From Sophora flavescens (taxonomy: Eukaryota; Streptophyta; Magnoliopsida; Fabales; Fabaceae), in contig CM061063.1 in the NCBI GenBank assembly GCA_030762895.1, forward strand, positions 77,621,836-77,685,835: DNA of 64,000 nt, given 5' to 3'. Both the position numbers and the translations under genes were made by a program. The notes beneath the pieces were generated by a model. That model saw nothing but the letters and a program-made list of their open reading frames with translations. It had not been told where the DNA came from and made no database searches. Positions 11,141-23,000 of this stretch are shown in pieces (position 1 is the stretch's first letter; every line of letters begins with the position of its first letter).

Positions 11141-13408
11141 TCTAAAAATGGTGGGCCAGTAAAAACCAGAATCTAGGACTTTTCTTGCAGTCCTCTGTGG
11201 CCCAAAGTGTCCCCCTACTTGAGAGGCATGAGAAAAGTGCAAAATCGACTCAATCTCATAGTCGGGGACACATCTCCTGATTACCTGATCACTGCCAAAT
11301 TTCCATAGGAATGGATCATCCCAAACATAGTACTTGTCATCACTCTTTAGTTTGTGGATTTGTGACCTAGTTGCTCCTGTCGGAAAGACACCAGCAACTA
11401 GGTAATTCACAATGTCGGCAAACCAAGGAGTTACGCCATGTAACTGTAAAAGCTGCTCATCAGGAAAGTCATCCTGAATGGGGGAAGGATCCTCATCCCT
11501 CTCTATCCTACTCAAGTGATCTGCCACTAAATTTTCAGCTCCACTCTTGTCCTTTATCTCCACATTAAACTCTTGGAGCAACAACATCCACCGAATCAAC
11601 CTCGGTTTTGCTTCTAGCTTCTTCAACAAGTACTTCAGAGCTGCATGGTCAGTGAAAACAATAACCTTGGAACCTAGCAAATATGATCTAAATTTATCGA
11701 GAGCAAAAACAACAGCTAGAAGTTCCTTTTCAGTGGTGGTGTAATTAGACTGTGCAGCATCTAAAGTCCTAGAAGCATAATAAATGACATGTGCAGCCTT
11801 GCCCACCCTTTGTGCCAGGACCGCCCCCACAGCATAGTTAGAAGCGTCACACATGAGCTCAAAAGGGAGGGTCCAGTCAGGGGGCTGGATGATGGGGGTA
11901 GAGGTCAATGCCTTTTTCAAGAAGTCGAACGCCTTCTTGCAGTTATCATCAAAGTTGAATAGGGCATCATTCTTCATCAAGTTTGACAGAGGAAGGGATA
12001 TCTTGCTGAAGTCCTTTATGAAGCGCCTGTAGAAACCTGCATGACCAAGAAAAGAACGAATCTCGCGAACGCAAGATGGGTAAGGCAATGTAGAAATCAC
12101 ATCAATCTTAGCAGGATCTACTGAAATACCCTCTTTGGAAATAATATGCCCCAAAACAATCCCCTGTTCAACCATAAAACGACATTTTTCATAGTTCAAA
12201 ACAAGGTTAGTTTCAATGCATCTCTCTAAAACCAAATTCAGACTATGCAAACATGCATCAAATGAGGAACCATATACAGTGAAATCATCCATGAACACTT
12301 CCATGCAATTTTCAATAAATTCAGTGAAAATGCTAATCATGCATCTCTGGAAAGTGCCAGGAGCATTGCAAAGGCCAAATGGCATTCTCCTGTAGGCAAA
12401 CGTGCCGAAGGGGCACGTGAAAGTGGTCTTTTCCTGATCCTCTGGTGCAATGCGGATCTGGAAGTATCCGGAAAAGCCATCAAGAAAACAGTAGTGGGAT
12501 TTACCAGCCAGTCGTTTGAGCATCTGATCGATGAACGACAAAGGAAAGTGATCTTTCCTAGTGTCCTGGTTCAACCTCCTATAATCAATATAGACTCTCC
12601 AGCTATTCTGGACTCTAGTGGGGACAAGCTCATTGTTTTCATTTCTTACCACTGTGAGGCCAGATTTCTTGGGTACAACTTGCACTGGACTCACCCAACT
12701 ACTATCAGAGATGGGGTATATGATACCCGCATGCAGGAGTTTTATCACCTCCTTCTTTACAACATCCAGAATCAATGGATTGAGCCACCTTTGGGGCTGC
12801 CTAACTGGTTTAGTCCCATCCTCCAACAAAATCCTATGCATACACCTGGAGGGGCTAATACCTGGTATGTCAGCCAAGGTCCACCCAATTGCTTTCTTGT
12901 GCTTCTTCAAAACCTCCAAGAGTTTAGCTTCCTGATCGGAATCAAGGTTAGAGGAGATGATAACTGGAAGTTTTTCATCCCTCTCCAAATAGGCATACTT
13001 CAAATTTCCGGGAAGTGGCTTAAGCTCTAGGGAAGGTGGTTGCTCAATGGATGGCATATTCGGGGCAGCCGTGCTGTCAAGAACCTCAGCTAAACAAACA
13101 GCTTCCTCCACACTGTCACCCTGCAAGGTAGCATTAATCTCAGCACAAACAGCACAAGGGTCAGTGTTAGTACAATCAGTACATGAATAAACATCATCAA
13201 AATCAGAGAAAGAAGGAAAGTCAGCAGCTGCAGCCAGGTCATGGTAAGTCTCCTCAACAATCTCGGAGAGCAACTCTATTTGAAAAGCATAATGCTCTTC
13301 CAAGGGATGCTTCATAGCATCGAAAATGTTGAATTTTGCCACAATGTCACCGAACTCCATGGACATGGTTCCGTCGTGAACATCAATCTTTGTTCTTGCT
13401 GTCTTCAT
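11057..13408 (-). pseudogene. Athila-A pol: protease end, RT, RNase H, integrase HHCC
   Basis: An open frame of 783 codons. It starts inside the pol polyprotein, just after the protease. RT motifs include VYIDYRRLN, FLDGFSGYFQI and the catalytic VFMDDFTVYG. RNase H has ELMCDASNYAVGAVLAQ and TTEKELLAVVFAL. The integrase zinc finger is HFSHASQVGGHFGP with CKECQ. It reverse transcribes and integrates element RNA in intact relatives. The frame is joined to the protease by a frameshift near 13405-13430 and loses frame into the integrase core near 11057, so no full polyprotein is possible. Confidence 0.9.
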
Positions 13409-14367
13409 GAATGGTCTGCCCAGAATGATGGGTGATCTGCTTGAATTTGTTTCCCCTCCATATCCAGGATGTAAAAATCGGCAGGGAAAATCAAATCGTT
13501 AACCTGTACCAACACGTCTTCTACCACTCCAATGGGGCGAGCATTGGTCCTGTTTGCCAACTGAATAGTAAGACCTGTATGTTGCAAAGGACCAAGATCA
13601 AGATTGCTGAAGACAGACGTGGGCATGACATTGATAGAAGCTCCTAAATCCAACATGCAATTGTCGAATTTACTGTCCCCAATGGTGCATGGAATAGCAA
13701 AAGTTCCTGGATCCTTGCACTTCTGTGGCATTGTCTGAGTGAGGGCTGAAACTGTAACCTTCTCGGGAGCAAGTTTAGGTTGAATGAGGGCTGAAACATT
13801 TCTCCCCAAATTGACTCTCTCATTACCCTTCAAACTCCTCTTGTGTGTGCATAAATCCTTCAGAAACTTTGCATACTTCGGAACCTGCTTAATCACATCC
13901 AGAAGCGGAATGTTTACCGTCACCTTTCTGAACACATCTAGAATCTCCCTCTCCTTGTCTTCCCCATCAATCTTCTTATTTTTCTGCACTCTTTGTGGAA
14001 AGGGGATCGGTGGCACATACACTTTCTCAGCTTCAACAACAACAAAAGGCCCAGGAGTTACCTCAGCAGTTTCTTCATCTTTTTCAGGGGCTGCCTCTAC
14101 AACTTTCCTGGATCTCAAAGAAATGGTACTCACATTAGGATTGGGGGCATTGGGATTCACCACCGTTTGTGCAGGTAGTTGGTTCGATCCTTGAGCTTGC
14201 TGCATGGTATTCATGGAAGTGGCAAGCTGTCCAATCTGTGTGTGCAAGGCGTGAATGCTAGCATCCGTTCGCTGTTGAATCTGTCCAATCTGTGTGTTCA
14301 AAGTCTGAATACTAGCATTTGCTTGCTGCTGAAAATGGAGATTGTTTGCAGCCATTTGCTTGATCAT
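13405..14367 (-). pseudogene. Athila-A gag C-terminal linker and aspartic protease
   Basis: This 320-codon frame has an N-terminal Gln-rich repeat (QTLNTQIGQIQQ and HALHTQIGQLATSM) that may form a coiled coil. A basic linker follows (KYAKFLKDLCTHKR), then a retroviral-type aspartic protease with MLDLGASINVMP near codon 240. It ends early at a frameshift near the SRSPIILGRPF region that is intact in Athila-B. Confidence 0.85.
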
Positions 14368-15440
14368 GTCCTCTAGGGAAGGTCAGGAAGGTGCGAGAGG
14401 TGGTCACTTGGGGAGAATTGCGTGGTGGTGCTAGCGGCAACATTGGTTGTTCTTTGTTGTGCGGATGGGTTCCCATACAGAAGGTTTGGATGATTCCTCC
14501 GGTTGGGGTGGTACTTATTTGTGGAGAGGTCGGGAATGTTGTACGGGTTCGATTGTTGCCTTGATTGTAGAGATTAGCTGCATAAGCTTGAGGCAAATCA
14601 GTGATCGACTCATCCTTGAGAATAGGGCATGCATCGGACAGTGCTCGGGAGAAGTACAAATGCCACACAACCTGCCAGCTGAACCTTATCCATTGCCAAT
14701 TGCTTCACCAAAGAAGTGAGCTCATCAATTCTGGTTTCAAGGGCCTTGTTGGAGAAAGAACCTTGGATCTCATTCACGCCCTTGTCTCGACAGAGTTGCT
14801 TCTGGTTGAGAACTGCTGGGAGTTTAGTGACATATTTTCAATCAATTGCTTGGCAGCAGCGGGAGTCTTATCAACAAGTGCTCCCCCACTAGCAGCATCT
14901 AAAATATTTCTGTCCATTGGGAGCAATCCCTCATAAAAGTACTGAATGAGCAGCTGCTCGGAAATATGATGCTGAGGGCAACTGGATACCAACTGCTTGA
15001 ATCTCTCCCAATACTCAGCCAATGATTCATTGATTTGTCTGATGCCACATATCTCATTTCGGATTGATGCAGCTCTGGAGGCTGGAAAATACCTCTCTAG
15101 GAAGACCTTCTTCGGATCATTCCAAGTTATGCAATTTGGCTCCGGATAGTACAACCAGTCCGTCCGCATCGCCTGCGGTGAGAATGGAAAGGCTCTCAGC
15201 TTGATATGATCTTCAATTATTCCCTTCGGTCTCAAGGGTGTAGAGCAGACAACCTGGAATTCCTTCAGATGTTTATGTGGATCCTCACCTGCAAGACCAC
15301 TAAACCTTGGCAACAAGTGTATTAAACCAGATTTTAATTCAAAGGGAGCAATAACATCAGCATATTCAATACACAAGCCATTATAATTAACATCATGGGC
15401 GGCCAAGCTGCCTTAATGTTCTCTGATCAGCCATGTTATC
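14368..15440 (-). pseudogene. Athila-A gag (broken)
   Basis: The main piece, 14774-15406, encodes a Retrotrans_gag core: FELKSGLIHLLPRFSGLAGEDPHKHLKEF, then ERYFPASRAASIRNEICGIRQ, SLAEYWERFKQLVSSCPQH and EGLLPMDRNILDAASGGALVDK (each listed in parts of the frame). The N terminus (MADQRTLRQL) is in another frame near 15430. The C-terminal zinc-finger area (14400-14700) is scrambled by frameshifts. The same protein is readable over 318 codons in Athila-B. Confidence 0.85.
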
Positions 15441-15608
15441 AGCACCAGGAGCAGAATTAGAATTACTAGTGCTAGCCCGAATTGCTCTACAGGGTGTGTG
15501 GAGTGTTCTTTCAAGTTCAGGATCAAAATCACACAAGTCAGAGCTAGTAGACCTAGTAAGTGGGACTAATTCAAAACAAAAACGAAAAATGCGAAAATAA
15601 CAACAAGA

Positions 15609-15630
15609 GTCCCCGACAGCGGCGCCAATT
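15609..15630 (-). promoter_or_regulatory. Athila-A primer-binding site
   Basis: On the minus strand TGGCGCCGCTGTCGGGGA sits just inside the 5' LTR. It differs by two bases from TGGCGCCGTTGCCGGGGA in Athila-B. That sequence is the usual Athila-lineage primer site, commonly assigned to tRNA-Asp. Confidence 0.85.
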
Positions 15631-15631
15631 T

Positions 15632-16837
15632 TGACACGTTGTCGCTTGCAGGTCAAAAAGCGAGTGGTTTACAAAGCTGTAGTGGAGCGCGACAACTCGA
15701 GTATTGTCTCACAAGGAATCTTGAATTGTTATTAATCACAGAAAATCGGTTGTGGTGGGGGGGGGTTGGTTTGAAATTGTTTAGAAAAGCGAGAACAAAG
15801 CAGAGCGGAAAAACAGGGCAAATTAAGTGATTATCAAATAAGCAAGCGGATGAAGCTCTCGTGAATTAAGCAAACACGATTGAACGCATACGCGAATTAA
15901 GCAAACACGATTAAGTTTAGGAACATAAAATCATCGAAAATTAATCAACACTAATTCGATACAAACTAAATTAAGCAAACAGAGAATATAGAAGAGTATT
16001 AAGGGAGAGAAGGAAATTCAATCGGGAATTACAAAACCTCAAGTGTCGGCGGAAGCCGAAATACAACAGATTAATCTAGGGAGATTAGTTCTCCATCAAA
16101 AACCCAATACAATCGAGAGAAATTCGTAAACAAGGATTAGCAAAAGATTCCTCTCATTTGCCCTAAAACAGCTATTTATAACTTTGAAGAAGCACGCACG
16201 CTCGCGAGGCGAGTAGCCTCTCGCGAGGCGAATATTAAAATGATGCCAATTCAAATTTGGGCTCTCGCGAGGTGAGATGATGCCTCGCGAGGCGAGACTT
16301 CAAATTCTAGTTTGTCACAGCCGTGATGCCTATCACGGCCAGGCCGTGATCACTTCTGACTTTGGGTGCTTATCTATCATGGTCGTGACCTTCATCATGG
16401 CTATTCCATGATGGTCTCGCATCTCTCAGGGTCTTCTCATCACGCCCGTGATGGGAATCACGGCCAAACCGTGATGCTTTCGACTTCCATGCTCGCGAGG
16501 CGAGTGTCTTCTCGCGGGCGAGGCAGAAAGGATGACATTCTCCATTGCCGCTGGTCTTCAGTCTCGCGAGGCGAATAGCCTCTCGCGGGGAGAGTACTTC
16601 CAGGATTGCAATTTCCACTGTTTTCTTCATTCCTTTGACTCTAAGTTAACCTGAAAACATTAGATAGTCATAAGTGCTTTATTTGACTCAAAACTGGCTA
16701 AATTACCCTAAAACTACTTACGAGACTCAAAACCTTGCTTGAGGACAATCAAGTCTAATTCAGGCGAAAATGAGATACAATTAACACAAAACCACGATCA
16801 TACTAGTCATAAAACTAGATGAGCCAGAGGCTTATCA
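15632..16837 (-). repeat. Athila-A 5' LTR
   Basis: It is 1206 bp, with plus-strand ends TGACACGTTGTCGCTT and GAGGCTTATCA. A 151-bp deletion relative to the other LTR lies after GATTATCAAATAAG at about 15841, at a short TAAG/AAG microhomology. Around 16200 it keeps an extra TCGCGAGGCGA pair. Confidence 0.88.
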
Positions 16838-16842
16838 ACCCA

Positions 16843-17317
16843 CAAGGATCAGTCTTATAAGGTCTTTACAGTATTCAGTAAGAGAGTACAGAATGAGCAA
16901 GCTTTCTGTATTTTTACAATTAGAAGTGATCATGGAGGAGAATTTGAAAATGAGCAATTCAAACTGTTATGTGAGGAAAATTGTATTTCTCACAATTTCT
17001 CTGCACCTAGAACTCCACAGCAAAATGGAGTGGTTGAGAGAAAGAACGGATCTCTTCAGGAGATGGGAAGAACAATGCTAAATGAAAATAATCTTCCTAA
17101 GTACTTCTGGGCATAAGCCATTAACACTACTTGTCATGTACAAAACAGAATACTGACTAGACCTATCCTAAATAAGACTCCTTATGAATTATGGAAAGGT
17201 AGAACACCCAACATATCATATTTTCATGCTTTTAGATGTGAATGTTATATTCTTAATACACATCTTGGCAAATTTGGCTCAAAAGTAGATAAAGGCATAT
17301 TCATTGGATATTCTGAA
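16843..17317 (+). pseudogene. SIRE integrase, remainder (broken)
   Basis: The integrase core resumes after the Athila-A duplication. It contains the RSDHGGEFEN motif near 16930 and FSAPRTPQQNGVVERKN near 17000, with the D and E residues of the DDE triad. Stops are present, for example in FWA*AINTTC near 17115, and there are frame changes. GIFIGYSEMSKAFR near 17300 marks the end of integrase. Confidence 0.8.
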
Positions 17318-18277
17318 ATGTCTAAAGCTTTTAGAATCTTTAAATCTAAGACTTCTGTTGTAGAAGAATCAATTCATGTAAAGTTTAATGATGGTTTGAA
17401 GACTGGTAGGGAACTATCAGATCTAGAAGAGGATGTTGCAGGTATTGAACTTAACCCTGCAGTGGAAGAATCTTCAGACAAGCCAAAAGTAGAAGTGTCT
17501 GAAATTCAAACAAATGATGATGCATCTGAAACACAGAATTTAACGAAAGATTGGAAATTCAAGACCTATCATCCGGAAGATCTTATTATTGGAAGTCCAT
17601 CTCAAGGAGTTAGAACCAGATCTGCTTTCAACGAAAACAACAACATGGCCTTCATATCAGATTTGGAACCCAAAAAGATTGAAGAAGCCTTGCAAGATGA
17701 AAGCTGGATTCTAGCCATGCAAGAAGAATTAAATCAGTTCAAGAGAAATGATGTCTGGACTCTAGTTTCTAAACCCAAGGAGAAATCTGTTATTGGAACT
17801 AGATGGGTATTTAGAAATAAACTGGATGAAGATGGAAAAGTGGTAAGAAACAAAGCAAGATTAGTTGCTCAATGTTATAATCAACAAGAAGGTATTGATT
17901 TTACTTAAACTTTTGCACCTGCAGCTAGATTAGAAGCAATTAGAATTCTCATGCCATATGTTGCTCAACATGATATAAATCTTTATCAAATGGATGTTAA
18001 AAGTGCATTCCTAAATGGAATAATTGAGGAAGAAGTGTATGTAAAGCAACCTCTTGGTTTTGAGGACTCTGAAAATCCTCACCATGTCTATAAGCTTAAG
18101 AAAGCTTTATATGGACTCAGACAAGCTCCAAAAGCTTGGTATGATAGGCTAAACACATATCTAATGGAAAATAATTTCATTAGAGGAAAAGTAGACGCTA
18201 CACTTTTTAAGAAATACTCAAAGAAAGACTTCATAGTAGTACAGATTTATGTTGATGATATTATATTTGGTGCTACT
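17318..18277 (+). pseudogene. SIRE linker and reverse transcriptase, N-terminal part
   Basis: An acidic linker precedes a Copia RT (RVT_2): AMQEELNQFKRNDVWTLV, GTRWVFRNKLDEDG, then a TAA at 17906-17908. The frame continues with YQMDVKSAFLNG, ALYGLRQAPKAWYDRL and the catalytic YVDDIIFGAT. It is cut directly after that motif by the solo LTR at 18278. Confidence 0.88.
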
Positions 18278-21219
18278 GGTAACACCTCAAGATTCACCCT
18301 TATGTTTATATGTGTTAGTTTTGGCATGTATATGTTTGATATTTATATATATGTGTATATATTATTGCATATGATAATATGTATATTAATATATGATTAT
18401 TTGCATTAATATGAGATTGTGTCTCTTAATGCTTTATTTTATATGTTAATATATGATATGTGATTTTATTAATAATAAGCGATTAAGAATGATATGATAA
18501 GATATCGTGTGATTTAGTATTTAAATAGAAATAATGCTATTATTAGATTTTATCCCCTCAACCAATCAAATATGAGTCCTTATCAATATAGGATCATCCT
18601 CTTTTTCTTTATATCTTAAGATCTTATCATAATCTCCTAAGGATCCTATCTAGGAAAAACTACCAAATCTCTCGCTAAACTTCCATTAAACTTTTGACCA
18701 TCTTAGAGTCAGATTTAGGATTCGATCATTGGACATTGATTTTTATATATTTCTTTGATATTTCTAACGACACCAAGAACACCTCAATCAGAAACTTGTA
18801 GCTCAAGTTATGGTCAAAATACCAAATTGTATACAGTTTGGACTGAAATAGGAATCCGTTATGAACCAAACTCATATATATACCATTAGACTTGACCTAA
18901 ACCTAGTTTACACGATCCAAACACTCAGAAAACTTCCTCCCTCCTTCCTCTTTGAATCTTTATGATTTTTCTCCCTAAAATTCTCTCTAGGGAACCCGTT
19001 CTTGCATCGTTCTTCACAGTTTCTTGATAGAAGAACATTGCTACGAATAAGGGTTTGTTGTGCTTGCTGTTTGGGACTTTAGAAAAGGTAAAATTCGTGC
19101 ACCTTGTCCCTTGTGTTCTTTCTTTAAAGTTCTTGATCTCTTCCTTTTGATTTCTTGATCTTAGAGTTGAACTAAAGTGTCTTTTTGGCATCCTTAAGGT
19201 CATAGACAAGCGCTAGTGAGACGGGACCCTAGTGGATCTTCTTTCTTCTTTTGAAATGCGAACCTCGTACCAGGTATGGGAGAAGAATAGTGTATACACT
19301 AGGCTAGGGAGTAGCGTAAGATGAGGGGTTCCCATAGCCCCGTTTATTGTCGTTATAATGTATTGATGCCATGATCTACCTGGTTGTATGACTGAATTGT
19401 TTATATGTTTAACTAGATTAATTGGTATGCCAATTTGTTATAATTGTTGAGTTGTTCATGATGTGGTATGCCTATTGAATTGTCTTATGCCATGAGTTTT
19501 GGTTGAATTGGTATGAATACCCATGATTATGAATGTTGTTGTTATGACATGGATTATGTTGATCACATTGATTTGGATATGTTGTTGATGATGATGTAAC
19601 GTTATGTTAAATATGTTAATAAGACTCTAATTGACTTAATTAGGACTCTTAGTTAACATAGGAATTAAGGGATTAATTCCCCAAGCTTCATAAGACATGA
19701 ACCGTGTTAGTGAGGGGTGAAGTTTCATGCCGAATGTTTTAGTTAAGACCCTAGGATCTGATTTGAGATAATTAGGGAGCCTAAACTCCAAGAACACGTT
19801 AAATTCTGTCCAAAGCGGTATGGCCTCTGCGCAGAGCACGGTCGTCTTGAGCAGGGAGCACATTGTGCTCCCGGTTAAGTTCTGGAAAACAGGTCGTGCA
19901 TTGAGCACGGCCATGTAGAGACGATGAGCACGATCGTGCTCCACTTAAGTGGCAAGACGACCATCTTTGCGGTTTAGTACGCCCGTGCTTCCCCTTACTG
20001 GTCAAAACTTAAGATTAATGAATTAAAGGGGTGTTTACCCCAATTATCCCCAGATGATATTTTAATACACTAATCAAATGATAACAAGTTAGATAACTTA
20101 ATTAAATATTAATTAATATAACAAAGACTGATAAGCTGGTTAAGCCGGTACCCGATGGGTTACAGCACGTTGTCACGCTTTGGTGCTTTTTCGCCAAAGT
20201 GCTCACGATGCTTTTTGGTCGAGATGTTGTTATGTTGGACCTTGGTGCTTTTTGGCCAAGGGGGCCTTGACCCCACGGTGTGGGTCTAAGGTGTTAATGT
20301 TGATGTTGGTGATAATTCTTAGGTGCTTTTAGGCCCAAGCAAAGAAGGTGGTTGCCTTGTGTGTTGTTGTGCCATTTGCATAGAGCATTGGAGTTGATGT
20401 TGAGGGGGATGTTCAACATAGGGGAGGTCGTCTTAGTTATGATGATCTGGTTCTCGGGTGGTTCACCCATGGTTTGGTGAACCGTGTGCCCCCGAGGTGG
20501 CGTATCCAGTTATGATACATCGACTATCCAAGGGGTTCCTCCATGGTTTGAGGAACTGTCGGTATTGGTGCTTTTTGGCCAATACGGATATGTAACTCCG
20601 AAGTTGACTTCCTGAGTTAGTTGGATCCACATGCATTGATGGAGTAGTGGAGTAGGATTGCATTGCACTGCATATCATATGTTGGATGATTAACATGTTG
20701 TTATGGTATTATATGATGATGTATAAATATTGTATGTTGTTATATTGCTATGCCATGCTATGATGTATGTTCATCTTATTCCTTATTCCCTATTCCCATG
20801 TCGTTGTGTTTACATGATTTCTTACACCCTTCTTTCTTGTTTCTTTGTTGCATGTATTTCCTTATGCGAGAGGACGGTGAGCGGCCAGCGGAGGAGTGAC
20901 TACGAGGAGCCACGACTCTAGTTCGAATGCTTTGAGTTATAGTTGTTAGTTGTGTTAGTTGTTTAGTTTGTTTTCCGTGATGTATTTGGATTTTGGTTAT
21001 ACCAGCTCTATATGTGACATCGGGGTTGGGTTTTTCTTTATCTATCTTGTTTATGTTTTTCTTGCTTTTAAAACTATTTTATTTCCGCGTTGTTTTTGTT
21101 AAGATGTGAAACCTTTTTACCCAAGTTTTTATTTTTTTCAAATAAATGCATTTTTATAATTACTTCTTTGAAGTAAATGTTTTATATTAACATGCGGGGT
21201 AGAAGGTTGTCACACTACT
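18273..21219 (+). mobile_element. Ty3/Tekay-like solo LTR inserted at the RT YVDD motif
   Basis: The insert (18278-21214, 2937 bp) is bracketed by CTACT (18273-18277 and 21215-21219). It begins GGTAACACCTC (a TG start if the last T of the duplication is included) and ends GGTTGTCACA. The host RT continues in register after the duplication. No gag-pol is inside. The ends, size and GAGCACG/CGTGCTC palindromes resemble Tekay/Del LTRs. The family name is an inference; the insertion itself is clear. Confidence 0.75.
20180..20595 (+). repeat. TGCTTTTTGGCCAA repeats inside the solo LTR
   Basis: Variants of GGTGCTTTTTGGCCAA occur about five times: near 20187, 20210, 20246, 20321 and 20569. They are separated by similar GC-rich spacers and by repeats of ATGGTTTGGTGAACCGT and ATGGTTTGAGGAACTGT type. 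This is a degenerate internal array. Confidence 0.65.
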
Positions 21220-22137
21220 AATGAAAAACTCTTCAAAGAGTTCTCTGAGTTGATGCATAATGAATTTGAAATGAGCATGATGTAGGAAAGCTGAAGTTCT
21301 TCCTTGGTCTTCAAATAAAACAGACAAGTGATGGAATAATATACATCGACAGGAGTACACCAAGGAACTTCTGAAAAAGTACAAAATGGAAAATTCAAAG
21401 CCTATGAGTAGTCCTATGCATCCATCAATTGTTCTAAACAAGGATGAGGAAGGTAAAAAGGTAGACCAAACTGTCTACCGAGGTATGATTGGATCTCTTC
21501 TATATTTAACTGCTAGCAGACCTGATATTCAATTCAGTGTTTGTCTTTGTGCTAGATTTCAATCAGACCCTAAAGAATCTCACCATAAAGCTGTTAAAAG
21601 AATTTTCAGGTATTTGATTGGAACCACTAACCTTGGTCTATTATATAAGAAAGCTGAAGATTTCAGGTTAGCTGGATTCTGTGATGCTGATTTTGCTGGA
21701 GATAGAATTGATAGAAAAAGTATCAGTGGTGGATGTCACTTCATTGGAGTAAATATGATCTCCTGGTCAAGAAAAAGGCAAAGTACCATTGTTCTATCAA
21801 CTGCTGAAGCTGAGTATATATATCTGTAGCCAGTTGTTGTTCACAATTGCTTTGGGTAAAATATCAACTTGAGGATTATTCAATGTTTGAGCATAATATA
21901 CCTGTTTGGTGTGATAATACTAGTGCTATTAATCTGTCTAAGAATCCCATACAGCATTCTAGAGGAAAACACATAGAAATTAAGCATCATTTTATTAGAG
22001 ATTATGTTCAAAAGGGTGTTTTTGAAATTAAGTTTGTAACCACTGAATATCAGTGGGCAGATATCTTTACAAAACCCTTAAGTGAAGATAGATTTGTTTT
22101 TATCAGAAGGAATCTTAATATGCATAATGTGTATGAA
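21220..22137 (+). pseudogene. SIRE RT C-terminal part and RNase H
   Basis: The RT continues (KLFKEFSELMHNEFEMSM), then a frame change leads to 21386-21829: PMSSPMHPSIVL, GMIGSLLYLTASRPDI and FCDADFAGDRIDRKSISGG. A stop near 21829 separates the end of RNase H (21847-22137: VWCDNTSAINLSKNPIQHS, HIEIKHHFIRDYVQ, ADIFTKPL). It is the standard Copia order, with at least two lesions. Confidence 0.88.
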
Positions 22138-22508
22138 TGACTGCTTGCTGATATGTCTGAAAATTTTACCTGTCTAAATTTTATATCTGTTTGACTCATC
22201 TATTTTAAGCTAAGCGTCTGATGACGTGGCTAAAAGCACTCAGTGCTAAACCCTGACTGAGACACGTATACATTGTATTTTTTTCCCATCCTTTTCTGAA
22301 AAACGTTTCATTTAATTTACAACTGTCTTTTCAAAATTTATTGATGTTTATAGCAATAATCTCTCTCTCCTCTTTCCCAACGCAAAAAACACTCAAGTGT
22401 TTTAACAAAACGAGTTGTGGTCTTTTCAAAACTACCCACTCAAAGTCTCTTGATCACAATTCTGAACTCTCTTCGTCTTCATCTCTTCGAAACCCTTCCT
22501 CTGAAATA

Positions 22509-23000
22509 ATGGCACCCAAAAGTTTTCTTGAAGATGTTGCTGAAAGATCCAAACTTTCATTAACAGAACTAAAGAAAGTGCATCCTGGAAGGATCCCTCA
22601 CTTCTGAGTTGAAGAACAAAGGACTAGATGTCAAGTCAGAAATCGCGCATGCTGGGTGGCTACCATTCTTCCAGATTATGGAAGATGTCTATCCTTCCTT
22701 GGTAAGGGACTTCTGGAAAAACTCTAAAGTCACCAAGGACAGCACAACCTTCATGATCTCTGGTGATGTTGATGAAGACCATGTCTTCATCACCCATGAG
22801 TGGAAGACCATGTCTTCATCGCCCATGAGTCACTCGCTGAAGTGACTAAGTGCCCTAGAGAAGGAGCGGGCTACGACAAAAGCTGGGTGAAGAATCAAGG
22901 TGGCGAGGCAGCTGTGAACCTTGTACTGTATGGAGTTCCCAAGCCAAAGGACTTTGTTTCAAAGTTCTTAACTCCAAAGGCAAGATTTCTTCATGTTCTT
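22509..23000 (+). pseudogene. SIRE third ORF (env-like), 5' part
   Basis: The ATG at 22509 starts MAPKSFLEDVAERSKLSL about 370 bp after the RNase H stop. A stop follows at 22605-22607, and the sequence continues in other frames (IAHAGWLPFFQIMEDVYP; GVPKPKDFVSKFLTPKARF) to the Athila-B insertion at 23001. SIRE/Maximus elements carry an ORF in this place, often called env-like, of unproven function. A tandem copy of GAAGACCATGTCTTCATC (about 22774 and 22804) adds to the damage. Confidence 0.7.
22996..23000. repeat. Athila-B target duplication, left (TTCTT)
   Basis: TTCTT recurs at 32596-32600. The env-like ORF continues across the join. Confidence 0.85.

Larger units (their letters stand above)
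7313..16837 (-). mobile_element. Athila-type Ty3 retrotransposon A, full length, degraded
   Basis: It is 9525 bp with LTRs at 7313-8641 and 15632-16837. The primer site lies beside the right LTR and the purine tract beside the left, so it is on the minus strand. The order gag, protease, RT, RNase H, integrase, the primer site and integrase motifs (HLPVE-type tail, FKVNGQRLK relatives in copy B) point to the Athila lineage. The protein frames have several frameshifts. There is no recognisable env ORF between integrase and the 3' LTR. It is antisense to the host SIRE. Confidence 0.88.

Noticed and set aside
12494..13030. 178-codon plus-strand frame opposite the Athila-A pol gene
   Set aside because: It is the shadow of the minus-strand pol frame, which has RT, RNase H and integrase motifs in order.
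20187..20595. CRISPR-like array from the GGTGCTTTTTGGCCAA repeats
   Set aside because: The spacing is irregular and the sequence is within a plant LTR. No cas genes are present.
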